DNA of 64,000 nucleotides from Pyrocephalus nanus (GCA_038380795.1 CM076275.1:312501-376500); one strand, 5' to 3'; shown: positions 40,401 through 56,500, counted from the first letter of the stretch. The notes: generated by a model not told the origin, from the letters alone. Numbers and translations: made by a program.

Positions 40401-42654
40401 TTCACTTGCGTTCAGTGACTTTTCTAGTCTTACTGGAATTAAATTCTGCAATAAACTCTAAATTACTCCCTAAAATGTTTTTCTGAGTATTCTGTTGTCT
40501 CAAGGCCAGGCAAGAATCTGTAAAAAGAACACCATTAATTTTTAGGGGGATTTATGTTGCATCAGAGGCATTACAGGAAGAAAGAAGGAAATTGACCTTT
40601 TCATTAGGAAATGAACCTTTAAAAGTACACCTAAACTCAACCAAAGGGTTTTTTCTCTTTTCAGCTTTTGGGAAAGCTTTTCTTTATGTACTCACTCTCA
40701 CTTTGTTGGACAATACTGTAGTCTTTAGCATTGAAATATTTCTTCATTATCAGTGCTCTGACAGGACTGATAGGACTGAAATGTATTTTCACACCTGACC
40801 TGGTTTATTAGTCTTTCTGCCATATTTCTTTTATTTTTTCTTGATATAGCTTTTTTAAGACAAATACATATTTTTTTCAACTATTCTTTTATGTACAGGT
40901 GCTCACCTCCTAGAAGGTCATAATAATGGTCATAATAACTCATATCCAAGAAGGACAATTTTATTTTCATTGCAAAATAATTCTTGTTTAGGCCAGTGGT
41001 AGAGGGGGAAAACCGAAGTCAAGAGAAGATCAGTATTTTTCCCATAGCAATTGAACCACCTGTAAATAACACTGCTAAATAGACCTGGTTTTGATTTAAA
41101 TATTCCTGCAAACTTTGCTCAGGTTCTGCTGAGCCCGCAGTGTATGTTGGTCTCCCAGAGGGAGAAGGACACTTGCAGCAATGCACTAAACAAGCCTCAA
41201 GGCAAAGTGAAGAGTGTGCCTTCATATTCCTGAGCCAGCAGTGAGTCTGAGTTAAAAAGGCCTTTAACTGCTCAGTTGTCACCAGAGGCACTGTCTTAAT
41301 TGTGTTAGTTACTGAAAGTGTATTTGCTTTTTGAGAAGAGTACTCCACTGCCATAGACTGTTCATATCATGATACAAAAATAATAGTCAAAGTTCTTTTA
41401 TAAAGCGTCTTTAATTCAGGAGCCATACTATTCTTTCATTTTTATTAACTTTCTTCCCCTTGATTGAGCAGACATTAAAACAAAACTGGTGAAGTAAAGC
41501 TGGGTAAAAAGCATGCCATGAGGGTTTTCAGTACTGACTATATTTGGTCCCTGTGTTTTGGAAACTTTTCAGACTTTTGCTGTGTGTATATTCATTAGGC
41601 AGCTGCTGGAGTCAGGAGTCTCTTCTCATGCCGAAATAACTCCTTTCTTCTTTCCTGTAGGCTTGCTCTGACTCAAGGTAAATCACATAGCTGTAAATAT
41701 ATTTATCATGGGTTAAATTGGTTGTAAACACAGTGACAACAAATATGAGTAGATCTGTATGTATTACCTGATGGTTAGGCTGTCTGCTACCATGAAGAAA
41801 AGTGAGCCTAATGCACTGAGCCTTTGCATATTCTTGGATATTAATAGGACAGTACTGGTAACATTTTACTTCTCTAGTTGCTTTTGAATTCCTACATGCA
41901 TTTTAGCTTTATTTTCACTCTCATATTTTTTATTTCTCTCAGTAATAATTCAGGTTTATTAGAAATAGCTTCTTTTCCACTGTTTTGAAAATAAGGTTCA
42001 CTAATGAAAACAAGGAAGACATTGATTAACCACAAAGATTTTTCATTTTGGACTGATATAATTAGCTCAGCAATAACACAATTTTTCCCATGCTTATTTT
42101 CTGTTCTCACATGAACTCCATTAGAAATTATTATATGCAATTGGCTGATACTATGCAGGAGGGTAAGAATGTAAAGTTTCAAAATGTTTCAAAGTACACT
42201 AAATTAATAAGAATTTTTTTAAGTTATTAATTTCAATAAATATGCAGTTTATGGGTATTGAGAATAGAAATTGGGTACAGAAATTTTCATGACAGGTCAT
42301 AGTGTTTAAGAAAAAAACCCTCTACCTATTGGTAGAAATTATAGGCCTCAGAATACTTTATGAGCCAAGTCTAACAATATTAACATGAAATATTCACAAT
42401 GAATACAAGGGAACACAAGTCAATATAAAACATTAATCTGTTAAATAATTTACAGTACTTTTTTTTCCTGTTCATCTACCCTACTTTCAGATTATGCTTA
42501 TACTCTTTTAGAGTTGTTCGCTTTTTTCAGGAATGGAGAACTCCTTTGTATACAGGTTCTGTTAAAACTCTATAAAAAAAGTGATACTTTCAGCTCAGCT
42601 ATCTAACAGAAAAGAAAATGTGAATTAGTGCAAACCTTCATGTAAATCAAAGGG

Positions 42655-42810
42655 GCTTTTTTTGTTTTGTTTTTTAATTGTTTGTTTTTTCGTTTGTTTG
42701 TTTTGTTGTTTGTGGTTTTGTTTGTTTTGTTGTTGTGGTGGTTTTTTGTTGTTGTTTGGGGTTTTTTTGTTTTGTCTTGTTTTGTTTTGTTTTGTTTTGT
42801 TTTTTTGTTA
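42655..42810. repeat. T/G-only low-complexity tract, (TTTTG)n/(TTTG)n-like
   Basis: About 155 bp consisting almost only of T and G, with pure (TTTTG)n at the right end (about 42776-42801). It is the strand-complement type of the A/C tract near 30.8 kb. Confidence 0.92.
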
Positions 42811-45800
42811 AATTATCACACACTTGAAGCAATAGCAAGGGAATGAAGAGTTAGATTCACAAATTGCTAAAAGCACAGGAAAACTCCTCCTCTCCCTCCT
42901 CAGGAAAAGAGGGGGAAATAAAAGAAAAAAAAAAAAAAAGAAAAGGGGGATCTCAAGCCAAGGCACCAACAAAAGCCTTCAAACCAGTGCACAGTGGGGT
43001 CACCTGGAGTAAGGTGCTCACTCACCATTTTTCCTGTGGGATGTTGTTGATCATGGTATATTCTTTTAATCCTTTCCTAAACTGAGGAAAAACAGATCTG
43101 TAGTGTTGCCACCAGTCTCTTTGTTTCTAATCCCCAGCCTAAACCAGATAAAACTAGAAAAATTAATAAAACTTCATTTCCTTGCTATGAAAGTAAATAC
43201 CAGTTTATTATATTAATCAGTAGAAACAAAGATGTTCTACTTCCAGGCTTGATTCAAGACTAACAGATGAAGAAAATAATGTACAAGTAAGTAGATAATT
43301 TAAGTGCTCCCTCTTCTGCCACAGACTTTGCATGTCTCATTTCCCTGACTGTAAACATAGTTAAAAAGCATGTTTTTCTTTATTTTTTCAAAGTGTCTTG
43401 TAAGATTTCAAAAAAAAGTAACCAGTTCTTGATGTATACATGGACCACATGTGCCAGTTCTGTTCTCAGTCCTTAGTGCTGTTGTAATACAGATAAATTA
43501 AATAGCAGAAATGTAAATCAGATTGGGCTGTAAATGCTATAGAAATCTTAGTCAATCAGTCATGTTTTCCACCTGTGTATAGGATCACACTGGCTGTCTT
43601 CAGCTCAAAATCAAGCTGGATCCTCTTACTAAAGCTATGACATCATGACAGCAGATACTGTATGCAGATTTGCCACTTATAATCAAAGCAGCATTTCCTT
43701 TATCAGTTTGGTTGCATCATTAAGTGACACAAGTAATTTTGATGATTAAATGAGCTGTTCTTCACAACAAGCACATAATTTTCTTTTTTCCATGAAGATT
43801 ACAAATCAAGACATAATATTCTGTACTTGGCACATCTATTCCCGGGGCAAGAAAATTGATCTGGAGGTGTGCTTCCTTCTTTACCTGTTTCTTTAATGTT
43901 TCCATCACTTGTAGTATATATGTGGTGGTTCTATTTAATAGTAAGGAATTACCTTGCTCCCAGACACAATTCTGACAGTAACTGTGAATAATTTTTTTTT
44001 GCTAATCAGATGGGAAGAAAATGAAGGTCAGTATGCTGATACAGTTGGTCTTATTGGTTTCTTTTGGAGTTGTCAACCATCATTGTGGTATCAGGTGTTA
44101 TCTGATTTTTCTAAAATTATTTTTACAAGCCTCGTGTAAGCAAACAGTAACATCATTCCTTTCACTCAGGCCTCCCATTCAGATGTTTCTCACACGAAAT
44201 TTAAATGCCATTGAGTGTAAGGAAAGTCTATCTTGTTACCTTTCTTTTTCAATATGATTGAAGATATTAAGAAAACATAAGAGGCAATTGATATTATGAC
44301 ATGTTTAATAAATCATTATATGACTAATTTTAATTAAACTGCATGGTCTTTTAATGCTCATAGTAATAGGTATGTTAAGAAATGGCGTAAACTAGACTAT
44401 GAAGGAAATTTCAAGCTCAGATTTATTTGTTTTCCTTTGATGCAAGAGAGTTGAATTTTACTTTCTTCAATAAATGACTTTTGCAGCTACAGTGATACAT
44501 TCTATTTATTAATTTGACAGGTGAGATTTAATCATAGATGGAAGGAAATCAGGGAACCATATTTACAGCTTCATCCATGTATACTTTATGATCTTTGAAC
44601 GCTATATTCTATTTTGTAGAGGTTTATTTTGTTCTTTGCTAGAAAGGTTGGAATTTTTGATTTTACAAAAAGTTATTTCAAATTCTCAAGACGTTTCTTA
44701 CTAAAATAACTCACACTGAAACATGTGGAGTAACGTTCTAGCCTTCTTTTCACTGGTAGAAGTTGGACTTAGATGACATCTGTTGCCCCTTTTCTAGATG
44801 TCTGACCCACCAGACACATCTTGCAATAGCATTTACAAAGACAGTTGTGATCGTGACAGCAGAAGTAACTGCAGGTGACCAAAGAATTGCCTGCACATCA
44901 GCTCATGCATCCTTCAGGGAAGGTGGATGCAATGCTCTCTGTCAGGGGCACAAGTCAAAGGGGGCAGAAGGCAGTCTGTGAGTGGAGCTCTCCTAGGCCA
45001 GAAGTACAGGGGGGAGGACTTCCAGCTTTACTAGGGCAATGGCTTACACCCGGGGCAGCAATGCACCCAGCCTGATTATGAATTGAGAGAAAAGAAGTGT
45101 ATCATGCTGTAAATACATACAATTTGATGAATTTAAGAAAACAAGTGATATACTCATCAGTGAGATTTTTCTTTTACATCACATGAATTATGTATTAGTC
45201 TGTATATCTTTACTCATGTTTTGTACACTTCAAATACAATATGTTTATTTTCTAGTGCTTCCTTAACCTTTGTTGTTATTTACTTTCATTTTTAAAAAAA
45301 ATAATTATTTATATTTTATTTATTTATTATAATATACTTCAACACAGGCTTTTGGAAAATTCAAAAAATGATGGAAGGAATTTCCAAAATGGAAAATGCT
45401 GTCAGACTCATCAAAGAAAATGTCTACCCATTCTAGGTGCTTTATTAAGTCCATGTCTTCAGAACTGACTAGTCAATATCTAAGTTCCTCAGTTCTTTTA
45501 AAAACTAGAGAAACATATACATATTAAAAATTCAGCTCTATTGGCTGGAAACATAGTATTATTGTTCAAATGTCTAGAGCAGTATGTGACTTGACTGTTC
45601 TTTTTGTAGCTCAATTTCAATTTCAGATGATGTTTAAAATTATCTGCTGTATTCTTGGTATCAACTGCTAAGGACATGATATTCTGGAAAGCTGAAACGG
45701 CTAAACGTCTTAAGCATATTTTTTTTCTAAATGTTATACCCAATTTTAGCAATGTTAACATTGTCATCTTACAATTATTTGGGAGCATATACAGCATGAC

Positions 45801-47540
45801 CTGCAAACGATGTGTCAGCAAAGGGTTTTCCCTCCTACAGGCTTCTATTTCAAATTCTTCATGAAATCAGAAGGTATGCAAAAGTTATTCTGAGCCACTA
45901 GCCCACCTACAATATGTCACTGTGGATTGCTGAAAAGTACTATTAAGACGTGAAGTTAAGATGGTTAAGGGGATGAAAGTCTTTGCTACATTTGTTGTGA
46001 CAGAATTTGTAAGTGGTTTGGTTCTGTGAGTCAGTTAAAAACAAAAGACAGAACGAATGTCATATTTCAATCCACAGCTCCCCCAAAGTATTTTCATGAA
46101 TTATTACATTGGCAGCTATCGTATGGTCAGTGACTTGTCTGAAGGCTTAGATAATTTATTAAAAATGACATTCATTCCTTTCTACCAAATTTCTATCGGA
46201 ACAACTGTCTTACTATCTTTCTTCCTATGGAGTGAGTGAGGAAATGAAGAAATGTGATGTGTCCTTCTGCTTTGCCCTGTCCTTAGGCAGGAATTCACAG
46301 GAGTCATTTGAAATTCTCATAGATGGCAGGACAGGATTCATGGAATGCACAAGTTTCCAGTTTTGGGTCATCAGGAGATATCCACCTGACAGTATGGAAA
46401 AGAGTTAAGCTGGGCCCGGCTGGGACAAAATTCCATAGCACACCATTCAGCATGTATTGACAAGATCCCAAATTTGCAATTCCATAAGAAAAACATGCTT
46501 GTATTTAAGGACAGTTACAGTGTCCAGGGGACTGTGTGAGGAGTAGAGGGAACCAAGAGGCTCTATCTGACAACTGACCTTATTTTTGCCTCCTCCCAGC
46601 TTCCCCTGCCCTTTATTTTTCAATTTCACTGCTCTTTTTGAAAATGTTTGCTTTAATTTCTAAGAAGTATGTAACCAGCACTGTTAATTTCACAGACACC
46701 AGAGGTCTGATACAATGGTGTAGTAAAAGATGGCAGTTTGGAGATTCTATGTAGCTGAAAATTGAAATCCTGGACTATGAAAACTTGGAAAAATTGTGTA
46801 CAGCTCTGAAGGAATTGGCAAAATTCCTTAATTTTGATTGTTTCAGAGTTTACTCCCAAGTTATTTCCTAAAAAAGCCACTCTTCAATAATGAATATTAC
46901 TGAGGTTTTCTAGATGAGTATTCTGAGGGTTCTATTCCTTTAACAAGGGGATAAGAGGTAGGGGACAGAAATAGAAATTTTTTTCACAATGCTCTGAAAC
47001 AAGTCTAGCCCACAGAAAGGGTAATTTCATCATATAATATATAGCTTTTGTCTCTCTCAGAGATGTCCTTGTTGCCTGAACACTTGCCCAGCTGTGCTGC
47101 AGTCACATGATCTTGTTTGAACTTAGAAAGTGATGTACAAGGAAGGCAAATGTAGAGTTAGGTAATTAATTATTCTGTTCTTTAAAATGGCAGGTAATTT
47201 CTATTAATTGTTTGCTTTTTGATACCACTTGGTAAGTGATATTTCTTTTTTCTTATTAAGAGGAAGAAGAAGGAGGAAAAAGTAAAATACTAAAATTATA
47301 TCATCAGGATAAACCAAGCAAAAATAACAACTAACAAAATAAGAAGGGAGGCTGAATAGTCAAGAGAGAAGGCACATTAATGAAGAGGGTGTGCCTAACT
47401 GATTTAGAGCCAGTATTTAGAGCTGGGGAGGAAGGGAAGTTAGAAATATACCCTATTTATAATTTTCATTGCATAATAAGGTCAATGAACAAAGTGAGGC
47501 ACTAGAAGTTCTTTAGGAAATCTAAGAACTTGAGGTACTT

Positions 47541-47564
47541 AAAGCTCTTAAAGCTCTTAAAGCT
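47541..47564. repeat. Short tandem repeat CTTAAAGCT-like, three copies
   Basis: CTTAAAGCT occurs three times in near-direct tandem. Minor feature of intergenic sequence. Confidence 0.75.
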
Positions 47565-50500
47565 GACATGATATCTTTCTGTTAATCTGCCTTTTGTTAA
47601 GCGCTGCTTTGGATTTGGGATTGAGATTTGACTTTAGGTCCCAAGTACTAACACAGCATGGAAAAAATAAGGAAGTGGGAAAGTAACTACCTGCAACAGT
47701 CACTGTACTCTAGGGCTGTACATTGTACACTGGGCTCCAGTACTCTAATGAATTGTATGTTCAGGTGGGATGTACTGTCTGCCACATGAAAAACATGGTA
47801 TTTTAAGTTCAAATCCATATTAAAGGAGATACAATCATCTATTACACTATTCATCGGTTGAAATCAATGTGAGCTAGACAACAGACTAGTACTGGATATT
47901 TGGGGCCAATGTGTTGCCTTCAGTCAGCAGGAATGTAATTGAAATCAGGCTCCTTGAGGCATAAACTGATAACCTGACTGCCAGCCCTTTCCTCTGAAGT
48001 CCAAAGAGCAAAACTGCAGCGAAGCAGCATGAGAGAGAAACACTACACAGGACTAGTGGGAACAGACACTACCGCTAATCTTGGTAGCATTCAGGTGTGG
48101 TGGTTTATTGTTGCTAGAGCTTGTTGCTTGCTCTAGTGGGATTGGCAGTCCCTGGTTCTTTTGCTGGACTTGCATATATGGCAGCAAGTTCAAGAAACCT
48201 GCTGATGCTCCAGGATATTAATCCTCACTTAAGCACAATGGTGTACTGAATGAAAAGTTTAATAGTTAAACTTGAGCTTCACTGAATGTCTCATATCTTA
48301 GTGAAAAAATGCAAGTAACCAGAAGAATCCTGCAACCTTACCTTTAATAGAAAGAGATAAGAGGGAAAAATGTGCTGCTCTAAAATCAATTTTTCTAAGG
48401 GCAGGGGGCAAAATGGAAACTATGTGGTGTTCTGTAGCAATACCACATCCCATGTGACAGCATTGTGCCCAAGGTTAACAGGGACATACTGCTCACTAGA
48501 TATGTGATTAATGGGAAACATTGATAATGCTGGTGGATCTATCACATGAAAGGGAAAAATATTGAAATAGAACTATTCAAATGAAGAAAGAAAAATAAGT
48601 TAAAAAATCAGCTCAGAATGATGTATTAATGGACTATTCTGTTTAATTCGTATTCTAGTACATGTCTTAGAAAAGCACTCTGAGCCAGTTTGGGGTATTT
48701 AGTGTGATATTTAATTTAAAGCCGTGATTGACTTCTGGAGAATCTAACAAGCATTTAGCTTCATTTATTAATATCTAAAGATGCAGTATTCATCATCAGT
48801 GATTTTAATTAATGTTCCCCTTCAGCAATGATATACAACAGTTCGGTGACCTTGAGGAGAGAACATTCCACACTATTAAATAATAGACATTCAAATGATA
48901 ATTTTGATTTCCGTGTCTGCCTGATTCATTAATTCCTTTGGTATAATTTGTTCGTAGAATAAAGCCATGCATGCAATGAGACAATTCTTTGAATTTTAAT
49001 CTATTTTTCTTTAACTTTTGTATTTAAGTTTAGCTTCCTTTGGGGGGCCTTATCACTAGATATTAAAGGTCACTTCTCCAGGAATTGTTTTTGTTCAGTG
49101 ACTCCTTATGCTTTGGAATTTTTCTTATATTTTCCAGATAATTCTTACAATACATAGAGAAGAAAGTTACTGGTATTAAGAACTAAATTTTGTATATTTA
49201 TAGAACAAGTTGCATAAGTGCTCCTCTAGAATACTTTGGATGTAATTATTAACTGAATTTAATGAAAGATGGGGAAAAAATATTTTTATCTGCCACTTAA
49301 CATGGAAATGATCCAAAGGTAGGGAAAAGTTCAGCAAGGCTGGGAAACAAAAAGTATAATTTTATGGCCAAGGATTTGATTTAAAAAATAATTTTTAATA
49401 ATAAATAACTTTGAGGAGGGATAAATGATTAAGTATTATAAGAAGAAATAATTTTGTCTTGAAAATTTATTCTTTAAAGTCTCCAATTTCAATTCAGGGT
49501 TAATTCCAGTCATGAATAGTATGGGACAAAATCATTGTTTAGTTGAGGTTGCTGTGATAGTCACATGGGAAAGAGAAACCTTATTGTGGACACAAATACA
49601 GTGGGCATGACTTTATTATTAGAGCAGAATCTCTTCTGCATCTGAGTTCCTTGAAAGGTGTGTAATAAAAATAACACAAATGAATCCACTGTGCTGAAAA
49701 TAAATCTAAAAAAATAAATGACTTCATTACATATTTTCAGAGGTAATTCTGTCCTTGCTGTCTTGGTTTATATCTTATGTTTCTTTTTTTATAGTTAAAC
49801 CTAATCTGATATGAAAGCTAAATCACCTTTGTTCCATCTGCTGAAGAAACATAAAAAAAGTCCAAAATACTATTTCAAGTATCTCTTATCTTTTTTTACT
49901 TTTCTGTTCTGTTTGTAGTGTACTGTGACTTCTCTTGCTCCTCAGACTATGTGGAGGCACTCAGAGTACATCTGAATGCTCAGTGTTCCTCACCCTTGGG
50001 AGATGTAGGGCATTCAGGTCAGGATACTTTTATAGCAAGTCCTTTGCTTAGCAAGGAATGTCCAGTAAGGCAACAATTAAACTCTGAAACTATTTTAAAA
50101 TAATTTTCTCTTTAAACTTGTGATTAAAAGCCTTAGGAAAAGTAAAATAGCCAAGCTTTAGCATCAAGATAGTAAATCAAAACATGCTTATAAATCTAAA
50201 ATAATGTTGGAGAATTCTCTAGCTGGTGGTTTGAAAACAGAATGGGCAAACATATTTGCTAAAGAGAAGGGAAATGGAAAAATGCCATACAAACCAATGC
50301 AAATTAGACTTTTGGTATTACTTCAGGGATTTAGCAGCGCCATTTAACAAAAAAATGAGGGAAATCTTACTTCTGAGTTTTACAGGTGATTGATTTTCCA
50401 TGGTTTGTTTAAATATATTATGTTCTGACCATAATAGTGATTTGTAGTTTTACCAACCTTTCTAGAATTTTGAGAACATATTACATCATAAATCATTTTC

Positions 50501-53500
50501 ATTTACTTAAAAAAAAAATAGAAAAAAGAGGTCTGCTGTTGATTTAGGAATCCCTTGAACTCCAGTGTCTGTAAACCATCTAGCAGTAGGGCTGTGTGTG
50601 TTATGCTGACTACCCTGGAGCTCCCAAAACTCTAAATGTTGGAGTCACTCTGTAATTTCACTGTCATTCTTGATGTAAACACCATGGGTGAGACTCCTGT
50701 TTAAATCAACACCCTTCCTGTTCCCATTCCTATAGCTGCACTTGCTTTCAAGGATAACTCCATTGAGTGTAGGCATCTCAGCAGGATATGTTTAGCCTTT
50801 TCCTTGCAATGTGCTCTGAAGTTGGATGCTTGAAGGACATGGATGATTATATTCAGTGTATGAAATGGCCCTTCAAGAAATGTTGGGCTGCATTACTGGT
50901 GTGTATTTCCTAGAAGAGTAGTTGGTAGTGAAGGTATCAGATTAAGATCACCAAGTTCACATTTAGCTCCAACTTAAACTCACAGTTTAGCTTTGATAAA
51001 ACAGAACTACATCTGCTTTAGTTTAGCCATCTGTGAAGCTGATGTGATAATATCCATCTTGCCAGGGTTTTCTCAAGCCCTTGAAAAAAGAATAGTTAAC
51101 TTTTTAAAACTCTTAGAAGGCTCAATAGCAGCAACATAATCTAGCAATGCTACAATAATTAAATAAATTCAATGTGAAGTTAATTCTGTATTCAAGTGAC
51201 TTGCCAAGTGATGTGTGCAAGATAGAAAAAAGAAACTTCAATATTTAATAGTGTATCTATTGAAATTACATTTGCAAGCAATTGGAACTGGAATACTCCA
51301 ATTAAAAACAGTTTTAGGATTATCTGATTAAATATTAGGACTTTTATGCATTCACATAAATAAATTGCCTTATTTTTACTAATTTATAGACTCAAACTTC
51401 TGTACTAAATGAATTCTGAAAAGTACATGATATTTTCTCCATCATAACTTTAATAAGAAAACTAAAAGTAATTTATTGTACAGCACAAACTGACCACCCC
51501 TCTAAAGAAAATCTGAGGGGAAAAAAGGCAAACTTAGAAAATTTATTTTCTGATGAAGAGGTAATATTTTTTAAAATTTTTAAGTGATTTCCCTATATGT
51601 ATGTTTGGAAATAATAAATGCTGGATACATGAATCCCATATATGTGTTAATCATGATTGTTTTCAAAATGTGTAGAGCTGTGCTTGTTGTCCTTTTTGAC
51701 TGCTTTCTGCCCATGGTTGTGCCATAACTTAATTTTTTATCTCTGGATTTGTGTGACCATTACTGGACTCCACAGTAAGATTTATGTGTCCTAGCTGGAC
51801 ACTATCATGGAATTACAATTTCTATGACTTTGCACATTGGCCCCAGGGTCAAGTTTAGGATGGTGAAAAGAAAAAGCAATACAGGCAGAGTAAAGGAGCT
51901 CACACTGATCTGTCCCCAATGCCGGGGGATTGTAGTGGCCATAGAAGAGGCAACTCATCAGCTGAATCTGGTCTGATCCCGTTCATCTCCTTCAGGTTTA
52001 TAAAGGATTGTGTTTAGCCACTAGAACACTTAGTATTCCTTTTGCAAAAGCATCTCAATGTCTGAAGAAGTCTACGTTCATCTTCTAGAATGAGATCCAC
52101 ATTTTGAAATCTAAATAGGCTAGCTCTTAGATTATAACAAATGGGATTGCTAGGAGATTTCAAGTTTTTAGAGTGGTTTTAGAATGGAGTTTTCAAGTTT
52201 TTAGTCCGGTTTTAGATTTTTTTTATATGTCTTTTTGTATTTTTGTTATAATGGGATTCAGATGTTCATAAAAATTCATTAGAGTATTATCAGTTTCTTT
52301 TTTATTCTAACTTATTATAGCAATTGAATTTATCAACATCCTTTTTATAGCAAAAAAAAAGTGAGCTTTCAGGATGTCAAAGTGTTTTTCAAGGGATTAA
52401 ATGTTAAAACAGACAATTCATGAAACCCAGTCCTTCATTTGTCATTTAATTTGACTAATTAAACCTTTTTGCCAAATGCTAAGGTTGTATATGGGATGAT
52501 TTTTCTTAATTTTTTTTTTTTTTTAGGAATGTGAAATCACAAAATATGAATATCTGTTAATATCCCCTGTGAATACTCATTTGGGGGAATAGATTTGAGT
52601 TTTTTTCTTGAAAACCTGGCCTGCCATTCTACAAGCCTTAGCATCTCATTTGCATTGAATGTCCCCTGGGCAGTGTCCTTTTACTTGTGCTTGAAGGCAA
52701 TCAGTAGAATAATCTGGCAGTTCTTTTTTTATAAACATTTAGGATTAGTGAAATCTTTGGCAATAATTAGTTTGAAGGTTTCTATGTACTCATTGTGAAC
52801 AAGTCTGCTCATCTATCAATGGTAAGTAGCTTGTACACGCATCTACAAGAATAAATGTTGATACTGCCAATGTACACACAGGGACTGATGATAAGTTTTA
52901 CATCACTGTTTACTATAAAAGAACAGCATAAAATGTTTAATGTCACAAAAGAACTTCAAGTGAAAGCCTTTGGTTAGATTTTGGCAGAAATTGGAAGATC
53001 TGGCTTGAAATTAGCATCATTCAGTAATAAATAAAGAGTGTGTAAAAAACATTAGTTAGTTGGTAGAAAGCAACTTGTTTTATAGTCACCATAAGTAACA
53101 GTACTGTATAACCCTAGTAGTTTTATAAGAACATGACAGAGCAAACCTTCTATTTACTTCTGGTTTTCTTTGTACTAAAAATGTATCATGCTATTTGTCA
53201 CTGTCCTCTTTCTTGACTTTTGATCTGCTGCCACTCAATTACTTAACATCTTTCTTTCATTTCCCAAAATTTTTTCTATTTTATTTTTCTAGCTTCATGC
53301 CACATTTCTGGAGGTTCTTATTTACAAGCACAAATGTTTCAACCCGCCTCTAGAACGATAGTGTGACATGATTCCACCTGTTCAATATAAAATCATGAAA
53401 TGTTTTTCTGACTTGTCGTCACACATGACTCCATCTCTTCTTTAGGCAAAAACATACATGTTTTCCCTTTTGCTGTCTCCTTTCTCAAAGACTGCAGCTG

Positions 53501-56500
53501 TGCATCACTGTTTCGCTCCGGATTTTATGAAGACCTTCATGTCTAGATTATTATAATTATCATGAACCAAGATCTCCAAGACAGGCTTTCTTACCTATGT
53601 AATCAGCAAGGCTCTTCTCCAGTCTCTTCCTCTGGCATCTAGTTGCTGTAATCTACTTTTTCTTTGGCCTAAAACACTTAGTGGAGTTGCCCAGTAGAGC
53701 ACTGTGAAAAGTAATTTGCCTCACAAATTGCTTTCCTTACCTTGTACCTTTATTGATGTGCTTTTTCTTCCCTCTTTCATCAAGTAGAAGCTACTTATCT
53801 CTATTTTCATTTTACAGTCAGCTTTTCAATAAGCTGTCAGTCAGAACCAAGAGATCAGTCAGCACATCCAGTACTTGTGATGTCAGCCTCTAATCTACAT
53901 GTTGAAGCAAAGAAATACTCTGTTGTATGGCTCTCATTGACACTGGGGGGAAATCTTTCAGCAATAAATACCACAATTTGAATATAAAACACTGACACCT
54001 TCCTTGCTACTCTCACCTTCCTGGTATTTTGTTGGGTGTGATCATGTTTGCATAACGACTTCAGGCAGACCACTTTGGGGATCTCATGCCTCTGTCTAAA
54101 CTCAGATTTTCATATTTGCATGCTTTTTCAAATTCTCTCATACTTAGTGACAGAGTTATCTGTCAAATGTTCATTTTTAAATTTTTCTAGATCAACTCTG
54201 AGCTGTGAAAACTCTTATAGAGTAAAATGTTATGGCTAAACATCCTAATTTACTTCACAAAATGGTTAATAGGAACACAAGTGGGGTTTCCTAAAATGCT
54301 ATGACTACTGGTGAACGTGCAGGGTAGTATTATCCCATTTTTGTTTCTCTTCAAGCATTTCAAACTGAGAACCCATAATATGTAAACCATCATTATGTAA
54401 ACTTTTTATTAAATGAAATTTTAGAAGATCATCTGTAACTGTCTTCACCTTTTCTCTTTGAGTCTGTCATTTAATTGTCCTATTTCCAGTAAGTTGCCAA
54501 ACTGTTTTATACTAGCCTCTGTGGAGGTTCTCATGATACCATACTGTATTACTCTCTGTCAAAGGTTTTAATTGTTGAGAAGCAGCAGTGTGTTACTGTC
54601 CTCTTCATTTTATTGGGGTTTTAATAAATCCAAACACTACTATTCAAAAGCCCCTATGACTGGACCTTTTCCTTCAAGAGTATTTGGCAATGGCTCTACA
54701 CAGACTTGACGCAGGGGCAGAGGAGAGCCCTGGTGATGGAAATGACTGCACTGTTCTTTCAGCTTCTCACAGGACACCACCTCCCATTAGGCTTGGCTTT
54801 GTGAAATGTTTATTTAATTAATGAAAATAGTGCCTCTGAAAAATAACAAGCATAAAATGACTCTGTGTTCTCAAAGGAATAGTCTTGAGCCAAGGAGAAA
54901 AATAGTACCCCAGTAATTCCTGTTCTTTACAACTGGCCATGGAAGAAATTATCTTCAGATTACTGAATTACATTAATATCTGTGTGTAGCCAATGTATTT
55001 GGTGTTTTTAAAATAACTGGCACATTTGAAAGTTAAAATTAACTTCATGGTAAAATTTAATTAAAAATTTTCTGTGAACCAACAAGAGTAGATAAATTCA
55101 CTCGTAGGGCTAGAGTTAAACTCATTCTTTATCTGTCCATGTTAGCCTAATAGCTGATGTCCTTTAGAAAGTATTGCTTTATTGTTTTTAAAAGTTTTCA
55201 TATGTATTCTGCGGGATTGTTTGTAGGTATTTCAGATAAACTGTGAACACTCTTGCCTTTGAAATTAGACCTTCAGTGTTGCAGACTTAGTTTTTTACAA
55301 TTTCTTTGCTGTAAATGTCACTTTCTGTTTAGTCTGTAGAAGATGAAGAAATGTGTTTAAAATGTCTTTTAAAATAGTAAAAAGAATTAATTACACAACT
55401 TATTTACCATGTACCCATATATCTATCCGAAAAAAGAACAGCATAATCAGAGATTGGGAGAAGCTGCTGACATGAATTTTGCCCTCTGTCACATTTCTTT
55501 CTGAATTAAAGCATTGAAAGTTCTGAAATTCAGAGGCTTTATAACATGCAACAGATGGCAGGAGCTGAAGAGGGTGAAAACTCTGAGAGATACTTGATCT
55601 AATTTTTCCTTCTCTATCTTATCCTGTAGATATTTCCTAGGAACAGTGTGAGGCATCATTTCGAGGTGGTGTGGAAGGGCTGCTGGCAAGAATAAAAGAC
55701 AGTAGACCTTGCTGCGTTGCACGCAGAGAAGGATTTCTGTGTCCCAAGGTGGTATTGCGCAATGTCTGAGCCAATAACTTCTGAGAGGAAAACATCTAAA
55801 GCGTGTCGTTTTAGGTATGTGTCCATTCATAAGTTATAGTTCTTTCTTTACCTTATCTGGCTTTTCTTTACCTGTGCAATAAGGGAAAAGTAAGAATAAG
55901 ATTAGAAATCTTTTCTGTATAACTATTAAAAAAAATAAGTTGTGCTAATGAATCTGATATTACCTTTCAAAACCCCTCATAATAAGGCCACTGAACTGCT
56001 AGATCAAATTTCATTTGCAGTTTTCCCCATTTATTCACAATTCTGCTAATCTAGCTCAGGTCTGTGTTTCAGTATATATGATGTAGAAAGAGAATCCTGA
56101 TCCTGAGACTGAAATTAAACCATTTATTGCCTTGAAAATTTTCTATGATACACTATGATACTACTTTTCTCCAAAAAGTATGGTAAATGTTATTTTACTG
56201 AAAAATCTAATGGTGCATGCTGTCAGGTGGAGTTACGTAAAAGGAACCACCATGGAGATAGGTGTGTCATTGAACATAATCACTGTCACAGCTGAAATTT
56301 TAGGAAAATTCTTGCTAAAATATTAAGTTGAATTTAACTTTTTTGCATCTAGAAATTTTCTAGATTGTACTCAGGAGGAGGTTCACACTTCCTTCCCTTG
56401 ATAATATACTTTATAGCATCTGAGTATGTGATTTGACCTTTAAATATCTTGGCACATCTCAAATCCCCCATCCTTAATACTTTGGTTTATGCACATTTAT

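Noticed and set aside
41019..41354. 111-codon minus-strand frame
   Set aside because: No domain or motif recognised; considered as a possible retroelement piece but nothing supports that.
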